Origin: Madurella fahalii
Lineage: Eukaryota; Ascomycota; Sordariomycetes; Sordariales
Direction: 5' to 3'
NCBI GenBank assembly: GCA_029876055.1
Contig: CM056877.1
Location: 3,782,001 to 3,846,000 of the forward strand
Length of the DNA: 64,000 nt
Shown: in pieces, positions 1 to 11,425 of the stretch
Numbering within the stretch: the first letter of the stretch is position 1
Layout: every line of letters starts with the position of its first letter
Made by a program: the position numbers and the translations under genes
Notes under the pieces: model-generated
The model's input: only the letters and a program-made list of their open reading frames with translations
Database searches by the model: none
What the model was told of the DNA's origin: nothing

Positions 1-1269
1 GGTGATTTCCAAATCCTGACACAGGTCGGCCAGGGCGGCTACGGCCAGGTCTTCCTCGCGCAAAAGAAGGATACCAAGGAGGTGTGCGCGCTCAAGGTCA
101 TGAGCAAGAAGCTGTTGTTCAAGCTAGACGAGGTCCGGCATGTCCTGACCGAACGGGATATTCTCACAACGGCCAAGAGCGAGTGGCTTGTCCGTCTGCT
201 GTACTCGTTCCAAGACGACAAGAATATCTATCTTGCCATGGAATATGTACCGGGCGGGGACTTCCGCACGCTCCTCAACAACACGGGCGTGCTGTCCAAC
301 CGGCACGCTCGCTTCTATATCGCCGAGATGTTCTGCGCAGTCGATGCCCTGCACCAACTGGGTTACATTCACCGCGATCTCAAGCCCGAGAACTTCCTAG
401 TCGACTCATCCGGCCACGTCAAGCTCACTGATTTCGGCCTCGCGGCTGGGTTCCTAGCCCCTGCCAAGATTGAGTCGATGAGGATCCGCCTGGAGAAAGC
501 GTCCGAGACGTCGGTTCCATTCGGCAAACCGATGGACCAGCGGACAGTTGCCGAGAGGCGGGAAGGGTACCGCACGATGCGGGAGAGGGACGTCAATTAC
601 GCCAAGTCAATCGTGGGGTCGCCGGATTACATGGCGCCAGAGGTACTGAGGGGTGACGAGTACGATTTCACAGTCGACTATTGGAGCTTGGGCTGTATGT
701 TGTTCGAGGCCCTGACGGGCTTCCCTCCGTTTGCAGGGTCGACTGCCGACGAGACGTGGCGGAATTTGAACCATTGGCGAGAGGTACTCAAGCGGCCGGT
801 GTGGGAAGACCCGAACTACTTCTTGAGCAACCGGACCTGGAACTTCATCACAACGTGAGTTGGCGCGTGGCCCCTGTGGACAAGGCTGAGCGGAGGAGCT
901 GACGAATGCAGCTGCATCAACTCGAGATCTAAGAGGTTCTCCAACATCAACGACATCTACAGCCATCAGTACTTTGCCGAGGTCGATTGGGCGGTGCTGC
1001 GCGAGACCAAACCTCCATTCGTCCCGGAGCTGGACTCGGAGACAGACGCAGGCTACTTCGACGATTTTAGCAACGAGGCGGACATGGCCAAGTACAAGGA
1101 AGTGCACGAAAAGCAGCAGGCGCTCGAGAGCATGGCGGAGCGCGACGATGAGATGAGCAAGAGCCTTTTCGTGGGGTTCACGTTCCGCCACCGCAAGCCG
1201 GCGACGGACGACGGCACGCCGCGCAAGCCGATTCCCTTCGAAGACGACACCTTCGGCACCATGCTGTAG
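1..1269 (+). CDS. dbf2: Dbf2-type NDR/LATS protein kinase (3' part)
   Basis: This is an AGC-family serine/threonine kinase of the NDR class. The Dbf2/Sid2 branch acts in the mitotic exit or septation initiation network at spindle poles and the septum. The window opens inside the gene at the glycine-rich loop (VGQGGYGQVF). Seen in order are the AMEYVPGGDF hinge, HRDLKPEN (window residues 124-131), DFG at about 144, the long NDR insert, and the activation-loop SIVGSPDYMAPE, in which the SPDYM form favours Dbf2 over Cot1. The C-terminal tail carries a hydrophobic motif (LFVGFTFRHR) about 28 residues before the stop, whose Thr is the expected upstream-kinase site. Exons are 1-854 and 912-1269; the 57-nt intron has GTGAGT and GCAG ends, and splicing restores TTCINSRSKRFSNI. 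The visible product is 403 residues, with the N-terminus off the window. Kinase class is near certain; Dbf2 rather than another NDR paralogue is an inference from motif recall. Confidence 0.92.
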
Positions 1270-3019
1270 TGCCAGCACCGGCGACCCAGACCTGTGTACC
1301 CCAGATTTCGGAAACGGCCTGCATGGTGGTGGTCGGGTGAACCGTACACCGGGGTGCATCGGCGGGAGTTCAAGTTAATATGACGGTGGGGACAGCGATG
1401 AATGGACCCAAGTCATTGGTTCCCGGGTTCCTTTTTTTCGTCTCTTGGCTTTGACATTAGCCAACCGATTTGTTCGACATTACTTATCGAGTGTTATGGA
1501 GTTTTCGATGACTGGTGGGAAGGGATACATGGTCAGGCGGTGAATGGTGGGCTGGGGACCATGGTGATTGGCGGCGTGTTTTGTTGCTGGGCTTCGGGGA
1601 GTGTAGAACATTGTATTCAGGCTACCTATCAGGTATATTTTTCCGTGCAGTAACACCGAGGCTCGTCAGGCAGACGCGTCACTTGAGACAGGACACGCGC
1701 GATGAATTTGTAACCGAAACCAAGAGGCTGAGTCTGCCAGGTGCAATGGCTTGCATCGTACAGATTGCAAAGTATGCCGGGCGTCGTCATCGAGGGCCAT
1801 GGTGTCTCAGCGTCAAGCCGAGAAGGGAGGGTCTAATGTCTTCGCTGATTTGATGTAACCACTTGAACGAGATGCAGAGAGGAGCACTCAGGGTGCAGAT
1901 TGCATCCCGATGGAAGACGCCACCCAATGCAACAGCGGGATCTAATCTTATCACCGAATCCCATCATCTGAAACTTCCCACAATCGATCGTGCCAAGCAA
2001 CCCCAGAAGAACAGTGCGGCCTGGCGCTTTTCTAGCCCTATTTTGCAGACGCCGTGGAACTCACCGAGACATTGCGCCCTCTGCCGGAATTGTGAAAGCG
2101 AGAAAGGCGACAGATCAGCTCGAGGGATGAGCTCACAGTCTTACGTTGTCCATGGCGGCCCGAGTCGAAAAATATCCCCGAGCGATGTTTGTGGTTGGCG
2201 CATCGGACTTCCCCCGGCGCCACATCCGATTCTAACGGCGGTGGGAAAGACAGACGTGGACCCGGATCCTTGCGAAGCAGAAGGAAAAACAAGAGGCCCA
2301 AGTCACTGGGCTCTCTGTGCGCCAACCTCTTTCTTGACCCATCCAATCGTCTTTTTCGAGTTAGCCGTGATTCACCCACCCGGCTCCTTCCAGCCCCGCC
2401 TCACCCTCGGTCCCGAGAGAGCTGGGCAGGGCCGGGCTGGACGGCTGGAGGCTCGTTGTCACTGGCTCACCGAATGCTTTTGGGCTGGCGGGTTCGGTGT
2501 TTCGGCACGCTGCCTACGCGGCTGCTCGCCATCTCTCTGCTGTTGGGCTTGGCATCAACCTCTCCCGCCGTGCCACCGCTGCTTGTCCGCATCAGCGCTG
2601 TCTTTGCTGGCGGATCTCCCTGCCCACGGCGAGCCGTATACGTGATGCAGGGCCGCGCGGCAGACCACCGTGGCGCTCATTTGTTCCGTCGGTAGTTCCT
2701 AGCCTGGCAGTGACGATCCCGAGCTGCTCACCATGTGCCACCTCCGCCGGGGAGCTGACCCCAGACCTAGGGCACATGTATGCACTCTATGCAGGAGCAG
2801 GGACTCTGATGCCGTCCCAGTATACCTATAAAGATCGGCACCATGGTTGCTAGCTGCTTCCGCCGTCTCATACATTTGGACCAGACTCGTCATCGATCAG
2901 CTGCGGAGACACAATATAAACTAGAATAAATTGCAGCCCCCTTTGGACCCTTCTTGGCTCGAACCACCCAAGCTACACACGCTCCTCAAACGCCGGATAA
3001 CACCAAAAAACACGCTATC
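1270..3019. other. Intergenic region dbf2 to CFEM-like gene
   Basis: This 1.75-kb stretch has no coding region that I can support. The long open frame at 1863-2645 begins without recognisable domains and reads as non-coding DNA. It should contain the dbf2 3' untranslated region and the promoter of the CFEM-like gene. Confidence 0.6.
2915..2920 (+). promoter_or_regulatory. TATA box candidate of the CFEM-like gene
   Basis: TATAAA lies 105 bp upstream of the ATG at 3020 in an otherwise GC-rich region, and a C/A-rich leader typical of fungal 5' untranslated regions follows. A TATA box would fit an inducible, highly expressed secreted or wall protein. The transcription start itself is not visible. 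Confidence 0.4.
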
Positions 3020-4050
3020 ATGAAGACCTCAGTCGTTGCCGCCGTCTTGACACCGGCCGTTGCGCACGCCCAATGGTGGGGCGGAGCTCCTGACTGTGCT
3101 GTTCGTCCGGCCCTTTCCCGCTAGATCTTGCACTAGAGTGTCTAACTTCTCCTCGCAGCAAGGGTGCTTCTCCTCCCTGTGGGACTCGGCCAGCACCTGG
3201 CCGGCGCCCACCAGCTACTGCCAGGCGACCCAAGCCGCCTCTGTCCACGGCTGCATTGAGTCGGCCTGCTCGGCAACCCCCACAGCCGTGACCTCATACA
3301 GCTCCCTGTCCTCGTCCCTCTGCGCCCAATGGTCCTCGTGCAGCGCCAACGGCGCCACGGGCGTCTACACCATCTCTGCGCCAGGTATGTTGCTCCCGAC
3401 ACCGCTCTCGTCTTTCAGCCACGGCTGGCTAACACCGCACCGCAGCCTTCACTGGCGAATGGGGTCCCGGCAAGTACGGTGGCCCAGGCGGGCCCGGCGG
3501 CCGCTGGCGCGGCGACCGCGACCACGACCACGATGGTGACGACGACAACGACGACTACTACCACCGCGGCTACGACCACGATGGCGACGGCGACGTCGAC
3601 CAGGACGACTACGACGAGTGGACCCGCACCTGGACCGGCGGCGTCTACACCGTCACGGGCTGCGAGTGGAACGGCAACCCGTGGGCTGGCGGCCCGGGCG
3701 GCTGGGGCCCCGGCGGCCGCAACGGCGGCTCTCCCTGGGGACCCTGGGGCCGGGACTGGACCTGGAGCACCGTGACCAAGACCATCACCCAGGTCCTCAC
3801 CCTCGACATCGATGACGGCACCACCACGCTGTCCACCTCGGTCGGCATCGCCACCGTGGCCGAGGCCGCCAGCGGCACCTACACCACCACCAGCCTGATC
3901 ACCAACCAGCAGGCCCAGACGAACCCCACCCCGACCGGAGGCTCGAACCCCCAGGAGGCTGCTGCCGCCGGCCGCGCGGATGAGATGCTGGCCGTGAAGG
4001 TTATGGGGGGTCTGCTGGCCGGTGGGCTGGCCGTCGTCGGCTTGCTTTAA
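3020..4050 (+). CDS. CFEM-like GPI-anchored cell-surface protein with Asp/His-rich linker
   Basis: The predicted product is a secreted, GPI-anchored surface protein of 303 residues. Exons are 3020-3100, 3159-3384 and 3446-4050. Intron 1 uses GTTCGT with a CTAAC branch point and CGCAG; intron 2 is GTATGT to CGCAG. Residues 1-17 form a signal peptide ending AVAHA. Residues 26-95 resemble a CFEM module (PDCA then QGC, later GCIESAC and a final SLC). Two cysteines of the usual eight, and the Asp that binds haem iron in CFEM siderophores, appear to be missing, so haem binding is doubtful. Residues about 126-160 are very rich in Asp and His, which suggests metal binding. The C-terminus (hydrophobic stretch ending VVGLL, after AAAAGRADE) is a typical GPI signal. 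Splicing choices rest on restored Cys spacing. The biological role is unknown; wall structure, adhesion or metal handling are possible. Confidence 0.8.
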
Positions 4051-7000
4051 TCTGCTGTGTTGGGACTAGCTGATGGACAGGGGTTGATCGGAGCTGCAAG
4101 CGCCATTTGGATATGACATGATACCGAGGGATGAGTTGGGCCTGGGAGTTCCTAAGGGATACGGATGGTATTTGGACTCCTGGGGCTTGCTGGTTCATGT
4201 CATACCATTTTCATGATTTATTACGATCCTTTCAAAAATTTCCTTTTCGTTACCAGGAATAGGGAGTTGGCATAACGGAAGTGAGTTACATTGTTTTACC
4301 TGCATTTTTGGGGACAATGTTTTGGCGGGAACCATGGCCTAAGGGATGAATGACATAATAAAGATTGGGAAGCGGGAATCGGTGATGTCGATGGAATTAG
4401 AGAAATATAGCATAGAACATTAGTGCACACCTCCATATCACTTAAACAACTCCACGTTCGAGAACAGGATTTCCACTCGCAGGGATGGTGAAAGAACGTC
4501 GTCTTGCCGTGTTTCGTCATCAGACCAGCATCACTGCAGTATCTAGAGTGGAAGGCATGTCATTGGCCTCCTGTACATGAGCTCAACACTTTCACATGTC
4601 AACTTCTGGTAGGGAGCACGCGACATCGGCAATAGTGCAGCGAACAACAAAATGGAGTGTCCCCTAACTACGATAGGGACTGTCCCACAAGCTTTTCTGG
4701 GGTTGTTGAATCCGCTGCCCTCTCTTCGTTGATACCAGGCCTAGTAATGCAAGCTGTGTACCGTCCTTTTTCATTGGGGTCTTCAAAAACCTGCTTTCCC
4801 CATGTCTAGCAAGGAAGCAGCCTCTCCTTTCCGGGATCCTCCGGTTTCACCAGCCCTTAAACCCGCATCACTACAAATTCCAAGACACCATGTGAATCGG
4901 AGCCGTCCAGCAATGCTAAAAATCAAGCGGCCCCGGGTCATGTCGGCGGCGAATGAGGGTGGTGTTGGCATGTAAGCGGCCAGCCAGCCGGAAATGGGGG
5001 AGGGACCATCGAGCGTGTCTGTTGTTCTCGCTCAGCGCTAGCAGTTCTCGCGTTCCCTGTTGTCCTGGCCATCTTCACACTCCGGTATGTCCTCGTTCGA
5101 CAGCACGAGTAGCCGACACCACGGAAGTCGCCATCTCCGGGCTGCTCCTCCTATCCTCAATTCTATTAAGGCAACATGGACGGCAAACGCCCACCCCTTC
5201 CAGCCTTGCTAGAGAAGTGCCTTGGGTAAATTGTAGAACGTCCCAGCCGCCGGGATGCGCTTCACACGTGTTCCAGGGGTCCTCGTTTGTGTGTGGGCGC
5301 TCGGGGGTTTCACGCTCAGATCGGACGGTCTTAGTCTCTCCCACGTGCTCGTGCGAGGGATGTGCTCGGACTGACCTGCGACAGCAGGCCAGCGTGTTTC
5401 TCCTCCGCAGGCAACTTCTCTTGGATCATGCGCGCCGGCCCGGACCGCCACGATGTGACCCCAATCCTCTGTTCATGTGTGGTAAGCCAAATCTGCCGTG
5501 GAATGTGAAAACTTGGTATGGTGCCCATGAAATCTGAGACGGATGGTCGGGTGTCCAATGTGCCCTACGTGTATGGCCTGGCTAAGTTTGAGCCCGATCA
5601 AGCTTCCTCGGTACATGCTTGGGTCGAGCAGGGAGAACGATGTGGTATTGCCAGCGAAGAATCATATTCCTTCTCTTCGTCTCTGGTGTCGACGAGTGTT
5701 TGGCCTTGTATCGGTAGCCTTGGGGACAGTTGGTGTACCTCATATCATCGTTGGTGATCTTCGCATTGCGCTTCCGGGTAGGCAGGGTGTCCCTGGGAAA
5801 TAAAGATAAAGCGGTGGGTATGAGTAAATGACTGCCCGCCGCAATCAAGGGGTAGGTGGTTAGCCTGTAGGTCGTTGAGCGCCATGAGAGCACCGAGGAT
5901 TCTGTTGTCTGGTATCAGAACGTATTAGGGAATTTGAAATCTCACAGCCTGTCGTTGAGTTACTCATCATCGTTTTGGCCCAGGAGCGGGATTTCCGAAC
6001 CCTATGCTTCTCCCTGCACGGGGATGTTGGTTGATTTTCCTGTAAATGGCTCATGAAATCTCTCCTAGATTGGGGAAGACCCCTTCGCTCATACGCATCC
6101 GTCTCGGGCTCCTGATCTCTCAGAGGCTGCAGTGAACGGAGAGTGTTACAAGGTCATCTTCATCCTTGGATCGAGTCCAGATACAGACGTGGAAAGCCCG
6201 CGGGGTCCCCGGGCATCTTGTAGTACTACTTGGCCGCCTGAGTCCACGGCGAGACATGGTGTGCGATAACGCAATCGCCTCGTCATCGAAGACGATAAGA
6301 CGTGGCGAGGAGAGCATCTCAAAGACACAGAGGCTACTTATCACTTGCAGACTTAGCGTTTTGATCTAGCCGGAACCCTCTTGGGTTTCGCAGCTTGCTC
6401 GACGAGGCGTAGCCAGGTGCGACTCGTGATACTGCCTGATAGCTCGGCCCCCAGTGTCAAGGCAAGGGGTCGCCCGAGGGACCGTCATTGCAGGGCCGGA
6501 AGCAGAGATGGTCGTTTTTTAGATTACATACCGTCATCTTACTGTAACGGATGCTGTTCGATCATCTTGACCCATGTGCTAGAGCTCCAAGGCCGAACTG
6601 CCTATCACGCTGCCTCTTATCAGGCTTATAGTGCTTATCACAAAAGGCCATCATAGGGTCACGGCTGATGGCTCGGGTTTGACAAAGGCGGCGAATTATC
6701 ACGCGACAACTTGCGATGCTCTGAGTGGGCAAATTCCTGGTCGCAAGTAACACACGAGATAAGAACGAGGAACGGTTACACACCACCTGCCCTTCAGCCA
6801 GGAATACGGAGTATATAGGGCGCTATCATCTCACCGATATACCTTTCCTGCTCGGTCGATGGTTCTGACTTTTTGGTTAGGCACTCGCATAGAGACAGGG
6901 AAATACTAGGGTTAGGGTCTGACCAAGACGCCAAGGTCATGGCGGCGAATCCTGTTGTGGCAACAACCAGCCTCAGGACGGATTCTCGATCAGTCATCAG

Positions 7001-10000
7001 AAGAGAAATTGATTGTCGTGTCTTGATGTCAGAGGGGTTGCAGAGTGTGGAGGCACAAGCGGCAGCCCACATTTGCCCACTGCATGATCGCCCCCCACGC
7101 GAGGTTCTGTCTCCTGGGCCTGCGGTGCAAATCGAGCCCCCCCACGGCCGGCCATAACTCTTATTGGTTTTGCCCGCCATGTCGCCCGTCGCACCGATCA
7201 GCCACAGGGTGTCTGGGTGATAAATTCCCGCAGGGGCCCCTCGCTGCTGAGAAACCAGCGGACAGCGGTTGGACTGCACTGATATCCATCCAAACTCATG
7301 TTACCCGGGTGTTCGCGCTAGCCACGGCAATTTTCCGGAGGGGATAATTACAAGTCTCGACAGGCGGTAGGATTGTTCACCGCCATTGACGGAGGGTGTG
7401 GAGGACCCTGGACGTCGCATGTGATGCAGCGGGGCGTCTGCCCCTCCAGGTGAACTTATCAGTTAAGGTTTATCGAGCTCAGATAACCACAAGCTCAGCC
7501 CAATGAGACGGATCCGAGGCCATCAAAGGCGGCTTGTTTCTAAGAGCGAAATCGGATGAACCGCGCAGTAGCGATTGGTTTTATGCCTCGTCCGGCTCCC
7601 AGCGTCGGGTACTCGCAAGCCGTTTCGCGGGCCGATTCCGGGGTCAGTGGAGCGACGGCAGCTGCACCCTCTGCGACCCATCTGCCTGGAGGCTGGAAGC
7701 AACGCCCGTCCTCTAGTAGCTACCGCTTCGGAGATGGCCGTGGTCGGCCCCTATGGCTAAATTCGGTGGGCGGGGCCAGCCGCAGAAGTCGTCGCTCCAA
7801 TGCCCTGGATTGCGGAGTCGCTGCTTCTACACTGCAGTAGCAGCCTGCCATCAAGATGTGTGGTTCGCAGAACTATAGCTGTCCGCGCAAGGGAGAGGGA
7901 TGTCCAGAGGGAGCTTGCTTAGACGACATAGCGCGGCGAAATGTGCGGGGTCGCCCAGCCGCCAAAGCGTTTCAGCAGTTAACGTTATGTGTTCCGATTT
8001 GTCGGCAAGGTCCGGTTCTTTTTTGACAGAATCCGATGGGTTGACCTGGTGTGCTGGTGTCAAACCGACATCAATTCACCATGACTGTGAAGCTTCATGT
8101 ATGCTGTTGTAGTCCGCGCGGAACCCGTGGCCATTGAATTTACATCAAAACTGCTTTACCGTAAATAACATCCTGGACGAGTGACGAGGCATTTCTTAGG
8201 GGACTCTCACGACGGACGTGGAGCCCTGGCTCTTATTCTGGCCCCACACACAACGTCAAGGGTTCAGGGTGGGTCGAGGCACGTGTGCACCGAGCCAGTC
8301 GTGATCTAGAACACCAGCAAATCTCAAACTCAGTCTCGATTTAAACGTTTGTTTGCTGCAAATCCGGCAAAGACTGTGTTCTCCCAACCAGAACGGTCAA
8401 GCACAACATTAAGTGCCAATGGGCTGTCATAGCCTGGGCTGCTGATTCTCGGATCAGTCTAGCACAGAACGAGCGGACGGCCAATCAACAAGCGGAAGAA
8501 GCAGGTTTTCCAGATCAAGTTGGTGGGCTGCCCATGTCGTCTGTTCCAAGAGTGGGGGTCCCATGCAGACTCCTGCAAGTGCTCCGCACCCTCGCTTGTA
8601 TCCAGTACCTGCTCGCCCGCCACCTCCGGCCCCTGTCCAAACCACATTTGGAAGGCCGTTCGTTCGTTCGTTCGCACGGATGATACTGTCCTCCTCGCAG
8701 GGCAACCAGCTGGTGGTTAATGACACAACCCCTTGCACTGTCTGCAACTTAGGTTTGGGCAAGACTCTCCGCGGCGAGATCGCTACAGACACGGTTTGGA
8801 AGGCCGACGAGACGTAGTGCTGGGTACTGACAAGATGAGGACAGCAAAGCCGGCGTTGCAGTTCTGTCACCCCACACAGGTCGAGACCAGCCCGAATTTG
8901 ACTTCCTGTGCTGTCGCGCCACGCGAGCCCGTGGATCTTGAGGTCCTGCTCCGCGCCGTGCTGGAAAGTGGGGTGAGCGGCTCTGACATGGCCCGGTAAG
9001 GTGAGCAAACGAGCGCAGACGAGTGCAGCCGAGCTGGCCAGGACAGTGTGGTGGAACAAGCGCTCCGTCCGCAAAAGCACCGCGATATACAATCGGTACT
9101 TCTAGGACAAGGGACATCCGAGTTCAGACAAACCTCTGCCAGAAAAGGTGATAGCGGGGATCCGGCAGAAGAGACAAGCGGGTTTACCCTTCAGCGGGCT
9201 CCCCAGCACACGCAGCCGTGGACCCCTACATCGAGGTGCCGCAAGCGCACTCTCGCGATGCCTGCCGCTGAAGCCCGCGTGGGGTGGCATGCCAGCCGCC
9301 CGCCGCGTTTGTGAGCGGCATGCTCGAGGTAGGAGGGGTACAGACGCGGCATTGGAGGATCGGTCAATTGGTCGAGAATGGCTGTGGTACAGCAGTAATC
9401 ACTGCCGCCGGCTGCTATTTCTGCCGTAGATCGATCCGCAGGTTCGAAACGAGAGAATCCGTGTTCGCTTCACGTTGGGCCGATACAAAGCGAGCAACCA
9501 CTCCCAGATTTCCCCCTAGGGTTGCTCCCGGCAGACTATCTCAGCATCAGCTGGTGGGCAGTTCTGAGATGTGCACAAACAGATGGCTATTGGTGTAGGA
9601 GCCGTTCGAGAGCTGACGGTGAAACAAACGTTTCTCTGGTACACTACCCGGCTCTCCGACTGAGTGGCTGGCTGCTGCCCACCCCTGTTAGCCATGTGAT
9701 GCACGTTCTGGCACCCCGTCAGGGCCTTGCCGTCGTGTTACGGTGGGGGGACCTCAATTCTCCACGAGCAATGATGTTCGTCGATGAGAGACTGTTCCTA
9801 GCGAAGCTGTGTGTCCGTCAGGGGTAGGTTTTCATCTCTTACGCCTATTCCCCGTCTAGAACGAGACCGAACCTTGTGTGCGCCCGTCAACCGGCGCGGG
9901 GTTGCCAAGATCCATCGCCAAGAGTCCCACCTTCCGCCCATGCCTACCGGGCATTGGTGATGGAGGGACAAAGTACAGGTACTTGTGGTTGGATATACCA

Positions 10001-11425
10001 TTGACTTCTGGTCGGTTGCAACCTCACGAGTCTACGAAATAGACAGAGCGGCTTCCGATGGGTTTTCGTCGTGTCCATCACAGACTTCCGCCGGCCCGTA
10101 ATCTACGGGAGCTTTGCTTTCAGGTCTTAAAAGGCAGTTTCCTTGCTTCATTCCTTGCTTCGTCCCAAGTCACAAGCAGCAGGGATAAAAACCTCTAAAC
10201 ACTGAGCCTTGTGCCGCGGACAATGTCACTGTCTCGTATTGTACATGATTACAGTGCTACAACGTGGGGAGCGGAATACCGGGTACGACAGAGGAGGTTT
10301 CTGCCCGTGCCGGAGCGAGGTCGAGATTTTCTCTTCTTCCTATGTTGTACTGCCGATGCGGATTGGCCTTCCGTTCTTGCAGCCACGTGTTTGGGGTTTT
10401 GTGTCTTTCCTCTACTCACGGCCGCTTCTGGGATCCAGTAGGCGCAACGGCAACGCAATACCGCCATGGAAAGCTGTTGGAAGACTCTCGATAGTATTCA
10501 GCTCGGTTACTTTTAAACTAAAGTCGGTAGATCTTTGGCCGCCCTTTTGCCGAATTTGGAGACTACTTTGAAGGAGGATTGAATCTCCGAGCGGTGCTGA
10601 GTCTAACTAGCGGCATTCGGGCCACCGACCCCTGTCGCCTCTGCTGCCGAGCGGATGCATCATCCCACGGAGTGCGTGGATCTGCCGCCCATGAGCTGAC
10701 AGCAGGCCGCGCAGCCTCTCAGTCTTGAGGTTGAATTGGAACTGAGATCCTGTGCTACTGGGCAGTACAAGACACGGTAGCTCTCAGCGGCGTAGCTCAA
10801 CTGGCCGGCGCGCGCCAATTCCCAAAATTCATTCTTTTTTTTCTTTTCTTTTTTTTTTTTTGCTTTGTCTCATACGGAGTGCTGCGCAGTACTGGCACAG
10901 CCTGGACCTGGCGGGGTTAAGTCTCGTCACTAGCAGGCGGGTGGCCCGGGGACCGCCCGTGATCCCGGCTGGGTCATTGGGATGGTAGCGGAGCCCATGC
11001 CCATAGCCTGAAGCAGCTGCTGTGGACGACCCTCCTTTGCCCGTCTTACTTTGCTACCGGGCAACATCTGTCAGGAGCGACGGTTCAAAGCGACGGAAAA
11101 TAGCCATTTTTCGGACCGCATTGCTGGCCATCCCGCCAGGCGCCCGTCTCTCTTCTTTCTCCTCAGGCTTCGGGCCCGTTTAACTACCTTACCTACCTAG
11201 AGGCACAGTACAGTACAGTACTTTCTGCACGCAGTGCGGCGGCCCAGCACCCCAGCACACCGGCTGCACCCAGGGCGGCCTGTGCAGTCACCCCGAGCGT
11301 GGGGAAAGTCCAAAAGCTAAAGAGCAACGCAGCCAACCCTCGGCCGCTTTCGCGTGGGAGTGACTCCTCCCTTTGGCCGTCTGGAATCGTCATTCTTGCA
11401 ACGAGGGCTGCTCCATTGTGCGACA
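4051..11425. other. 7.4-kb gene-free region upstream of areA
   Basis: No open frame here shows a recognisable domain, a plausible start with codon bias, or matching splice sites. The longest (8454-9092, minus) starts on a non-ATG codon and has no family features. A C/T tract lies at 10833-10860. Two in-frame ATGs at 10982 and 10997 open a short ORF that stops at 11011, and no further ATG occurs before 11426. If the areA transcript starts upstream of 10982, this is a uORF. The region may hold the areA leader and promoter, non-coding RNA, or decayed repeats; I cannot tell which. Confidence 0.5.

Noticed and set aside
1863..2645. 260-codon plus-strand open frame after dbf2
   Set aside because: Low-complexity, Pro/Arg/Ser-biased translation with no recognisable motif and a non-ATG start; it looks like open non-coding GC-rich DNA.
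8454..9092. 212-codon minus-strand open frame
   Set aside because: It starts on a non-ATG codon, shows no domain, signal peptide or fungal codon pattern, and lies in the long gap where similar frames occur on both strands.
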